DNA of 16,467 nt from assembly GCA_030615745.1 (NCBI GenBank), contig JAUWYR010000050.1, forward strand, positions 1-16,467, written 5' to 3'. Every line of letters begins with the position of its first letter. Position 1 is the first letter of the stretch. Position numbers and translations under genes: made by a program. This document shows, one piece after another, positions 14,242-16,467 of this stretch. The notes under the pieces are model-generated. The model was given only the letters and a program-made list of their open reading frames with translations. It was not told the origin of the DNA and made no database searches. Source of the DNA: Candidatus Zixiibacteriota bacterium (GTDB lineage Bacteria; Zixibacteria; MSB-5A5; SM23-73-2).

Positions 14242-15597
14242 TTATTTTCGCAAACCATATTTTTCAATTTTATTATAAAGTGTGGTTCTATCGATTTTCA
14301 AACTCTCAGCTGCGCGGGTTATATTCCATCCCATCTCCTCCAGGATGCTTTGGATATGCGCTTTCTCAACAGCTTCCAGGCTTTTGTCCTCAGGAGAAAT
14401 CTTAGGAAAACTTGGAATTGGAAGGTCTGAGACTGTAATGTAGTTTCCCTTTCCAACCACGATTGCTCTTTCAATAGCGTTTCTAAGCTCACGCACATTT
14501 CCAGGCCAATCATATTTTTTTAGAAGTTCCATAGCTTCAGAGGTGAATCCTTTAATCGGCTTATTCATCGAGGCTGACAGTCTTTTTAAAAAATAATCTG
14601 TTAGAAGAGGAATATCTGTGCTTCTTTCTCTTAAAGGAGCGATGAAAACGGAGAAGACATTTAACCGGTAATACAGATCTTCTCTGAAACTTCTCTCTTT
14701 GACCGCAAGTTCTAAATCTTGGTTAGTAGCGCATATAAGCCTGAAGTCAACTTTAATGACCTCATTCCCGCCAACTCTGGTAAACTGCTTGGTTTCAATA
14801 ACTCGAAGAAGGTCCATCTGAGTTTTAGCACCGATGTTGCCCACCTCATCTAAAAAGATAGTCCCTCCATCAGCCATCTCAAATTTCCCTTTTCGCCGAT
14901 ACAATGCTCCGGTGAAGGCTCCTTTCTCATGCCCGAAAAACTCAGATTCCAGAAGTCCTTCACTCAAGCCACCGCAGTTGATGGTGATTATAGGATGATA
15001 TCGCCTCGAACTGTTGGAATGAATAGCTCTTGCTATAAGCTCTTTCCCTGTTCCGCTTTCACCTCTGATCATCACTGTGGTATCAGTTGGTGCTACAGCT
15101 TTGATTAGCTCAAAGACCTTTAAAATTGCAGGACTCTCACCTACGATCTGGTCCACTTCGTAAAGCTCCTGAATCCTTTCCTTTAACTGGATGTTTTCAG
15201 ATAAGATACGCCTCTGAACAGTGATCTTGTTCAATAGATGACTGAGGTAATCGGGATCAACAGGCTTGGTCACATAATCGTAGGCGCCTTCCTTGAGCGA
15301 CTTGACCGCGGTCTCAACAGAGGCGTATGCTGTGATCATAATGATCACTATGTTCGGTTCAATGCTTTTGATTCTCTGTTGAAGCTCCATTCCATCCATA
15401 CCTGGTAGCTTGATATCCAAAAAGACTACGTCCCATCTTTTTTTCTGGAACTTCTTCAAAGCATCTTTTGCATCGCAAGCTGAATCAGCTTTGTACCCAT
15501 CTTCCACAAACCACTTGGTCAAAGAGTCCCTGACGCTTAGCTCATCGTCAACAACTAAGATACTCAATGGTTTTTCAGCTTTTTTCAAATTGTTCAT
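14242..15597 (-). CDS. NtrC-family sigma-54-dependent response regulator
   Basis: A 451-residue transcription activator. The receiver domain (residues about 12-125) carries D17/D18, phospho-acceptor D61, T89 and K111. The AAA+ domain (about 148-385) has Walker A GESGTGKE (179-186), the sigma-54-contacting GAFTGA loop (226-231), Walker B FLDE (248-251) and the arginine-finger region REDLYYRLNVF. A Fis-type helix-turn-helix closes the protein (about 405-450, NITRAAESLKIDRTTLYNKI). All functional residues are intact, so it should activate sigma-54 promoters when phosphorylated. The ATG at 15597 is preceded by AAAGGG. It sits 32 nt after the kinase gene, its probable cognate partner, and 2 nt before the archaemetzincin gene. 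Its targets are unknown; I found no convincing -24/-12 promoter in this window. Confidence 0.97.
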   Translation of the reverse strand: MNNLKKAEKPLSILVVDDELSVRDSLTKWFVEDGYKADSACDAKDALKKFQKKRWDVVFLDIKLPGMDGMELQQRIKSIEPNIVIIMITAYASVETAVKSLKEGAYDYVTKPVDPDYLSHLLNKITVQRRILSENIQLKERIQELYEVDQIVGESPAILKVFELIKAVAPTDTTVMIRGESGTGKELIARAIHSNSSRRYHPIITINCGGLSEGLLESEFFGHEKGAFTGALYRRKGKFEMADGGTIFLDEVGNIGAKTQMDLLRVIETKQFTRVGGNEVIKVDFRLICATNQDLELAVKERSFREDLYYRLNVFSVFIAPLRERSTDIPLLTDYFLKRLSASMNKPIKGFTSEAMELLKKYDWPGNVRELRNAIERAIVVGKGNYITVSDLPIPSFPKISPEDKSLEAVEKAHIQSILEEMGWNITRAAESLKIDRTTLYNKIEKYGLRK

Positions 15598-15629
15598 TTT
15601 TTACCCTTTTTTTAAATCATTTTGAGGTT

Positions 15630-16467
15630 CTAAAAAGGAGTTATGTTCATCACTAAGTCACGATAAAGCTTTATTATAAATGTTGAGCCCTCACCCACCT
15701 TGGATTTCACATCGACCTCACCCCTATGAGCTTCTAAGATTCCATACACCACTGATAGACCCAACCCAACCCCTTTCCCCTCTTTTTTTGTAGTGAAGAA
15801 TGGCTCGAAGATATGAGGAATATCTTCTTTGAGAATACCTATTCCTGTATCTTGAAATTCAACTAAAACAGTCATTTCGTCCGTGTTATCTTTTGTCTTA
15901 ATAGTCAAAGTGCCTCCATTGGGCATAGCCTCAACTGCGTTCATCAAAATAGCTAAAAAAGCTTGTTGAATCTGGTTTTTATCGCACATAATCTCTGGAT
16001 TTTTGCTCTGGTAAGATTTGACCAATTGTATATTATTCAAATCCAGATGATGTTCCACCAACTGCGTACAGCGATCTAAGATCTCATGCAGGTCTACCAC
16101 CGCAAATTCTTCTATCTCCCTTTTGGAGAAAAGCAAAAGGTTTTTCACTACGTTTCCACAACGCATAGTTTCCTCAGTAACTATGGAGAGGTCCTCTTGA
16201 ATTGACAGGAGTTTCTCTTTGGTCAAATTTTTAGAGTTTAACTTCTTTTGCACAAGCTTAGAATAGGTTAAAATCCCCTCCAAAGGGTTGTTCAGCTCAT
16301 GCACAACAGTTGCGGAAAGCTTTCCCAAAGAAGCCATCTTTTCCACCTGAATCAAGTGACCTTGAATACGCTTTAACTCCTCTGTTTTCTCATCAACTCT
16401 TTTTTGTAAAGTCTCTGACCACTGGGTGATCTCCTCCTGTGCTTTTTTCAACTCTTTAGTCATAGTA
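15630..16467 (-). CDS. Sensor histidine kinase, N-terminus outside the window
   Basis: The visible 278 residues begin in a coiled-coil linker of the kind that follows HAMP domains (MTKELKKAQEEITQW, then VDEKTEELKRIQ). A HisKA helix with VHELNNP follows (H55 counted from the ATG at 16461-16463), then an ATPase domain with N-box N175, G1 DTGIG (205-209), F-box FEPFFTTK and G2 GKGVGLGL. The ATG at 16463 is probably internal: the codon before it is open (CTA, Leu) and a HAMP linker normally has an upstream HAMP and membrane sensor part, which must lie beyond the right edge. It is the first visible gene of the operon with the sigma-54 activator and the archaemetzincin, and is the likely phosphodonor of the activator. 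Its sensor domain cannot be judged here. Confidence 0.93.
   Translation of the reverse strand, partial: TMTKELKKAQEEITQWSETLQKRVDEKTEELKRIQGHLIQVEKMASLGKLSATVVHELNNPLEGILTYSKLVQKKLNSKNLTKEKLLSIQEDLSIVTEETMRCGNVVKNLLLFSKREIEEFAVVDLHEILDRCTQLVEHHLDLNNIQLVKSYQSKNPEIMCDKNQIQQAFLAILMNAVEAMPNGGTLTIKTKDNTDEMTVLVEFQDTGIGILKEDIPHIFEPFFTTKKEGKGVGLGLSVVYGILEAHRGEVDVKSKVGEGSTFIIKLYRDLVMNITPF

Overview
This window is a moderately AT-rich bacterial chromosome segment. It probably comes from an uncultured lineage of the FCB type (Fibrobacteres-Chlorobi-Bacteroidetes relatives such as Zixibacteria, KSB1 or similar). The pointers are a carboxypeptidase-regulatory-domain TonB receptor, a large exported protein ending in a type IX secretion (T9SS) type-A-like sorting domain, a PorV/PorQ-like barrel, and a bacterial archaemetzincin. 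The phylum assignment is inference; there are no rRNA or tRNA genes to anchor it.

Layout from left to right. (1) Positions 1-183 on the minus strand hold the decayed C-terminus of a second T9SS-sorted protein, broken by an in-frame TGA. (2) Positions 180-5355 on the minus strand form a five-gene signalling operon. In transcription order it contains a periplasmic substrate-binding protein (TTG start), a transmembrane HAMP histidine kinase (ATGA overlap), two single-domain response regulators, and a soluble REC-GAF-histidine kinase. None of the five has a DNA-binding output domain, and no ABC permease or ATPase is present. (3) Positions 5356-5752 are a divergent intergenic region with a 9-bp perfect inverted repeat and a possible ghost of a small CxxC membrane protein. 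(4) Positions 5753-12136 on the plus strand form a tight three-gene outer-membrane operon: TonB-dependent receptor, sorted surface or secreted protein, PorV-like barrel. (5) Positions 12137-13642 are a gene graveyard. It holds the zinc-ribbon tail of a probable tyrosine integrase, a fragment of the STGPKT...NAxKHG family often found in accessory DNA, and an imperfect hairpin-forming direct repeat. (6) Positions 13643-16467 on the minus strand form a second signalling operon: a HAMP-type histidine kinase (cut by the window edge), an NtrC-type sigma-54 activator with intact GAFTGA, and, only 2 nt downstream, an archaemetzincin metalloprotease read from a GTG start.

How the parts may fit together: the receptor, CTD protein and PorV-like barrel look like one envelope module in which the PorV-like protein could help deliver the sorted protein, given T9SS core genes elsewhere. 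The left operon looks like a ligand-sensing phosphorelay in which the binding protein presents a small molecule to the kinase. The right operon couples sigma-54-dependent transcription to a small cytoplasmic metalloprotease. The most noteworthy items are the T9SS sorting-domain ghost, the output-less phosphorelay with a Thr-to-Asp response regulator, and the kinase/sigma-54 activator/archaemetzincin operon.
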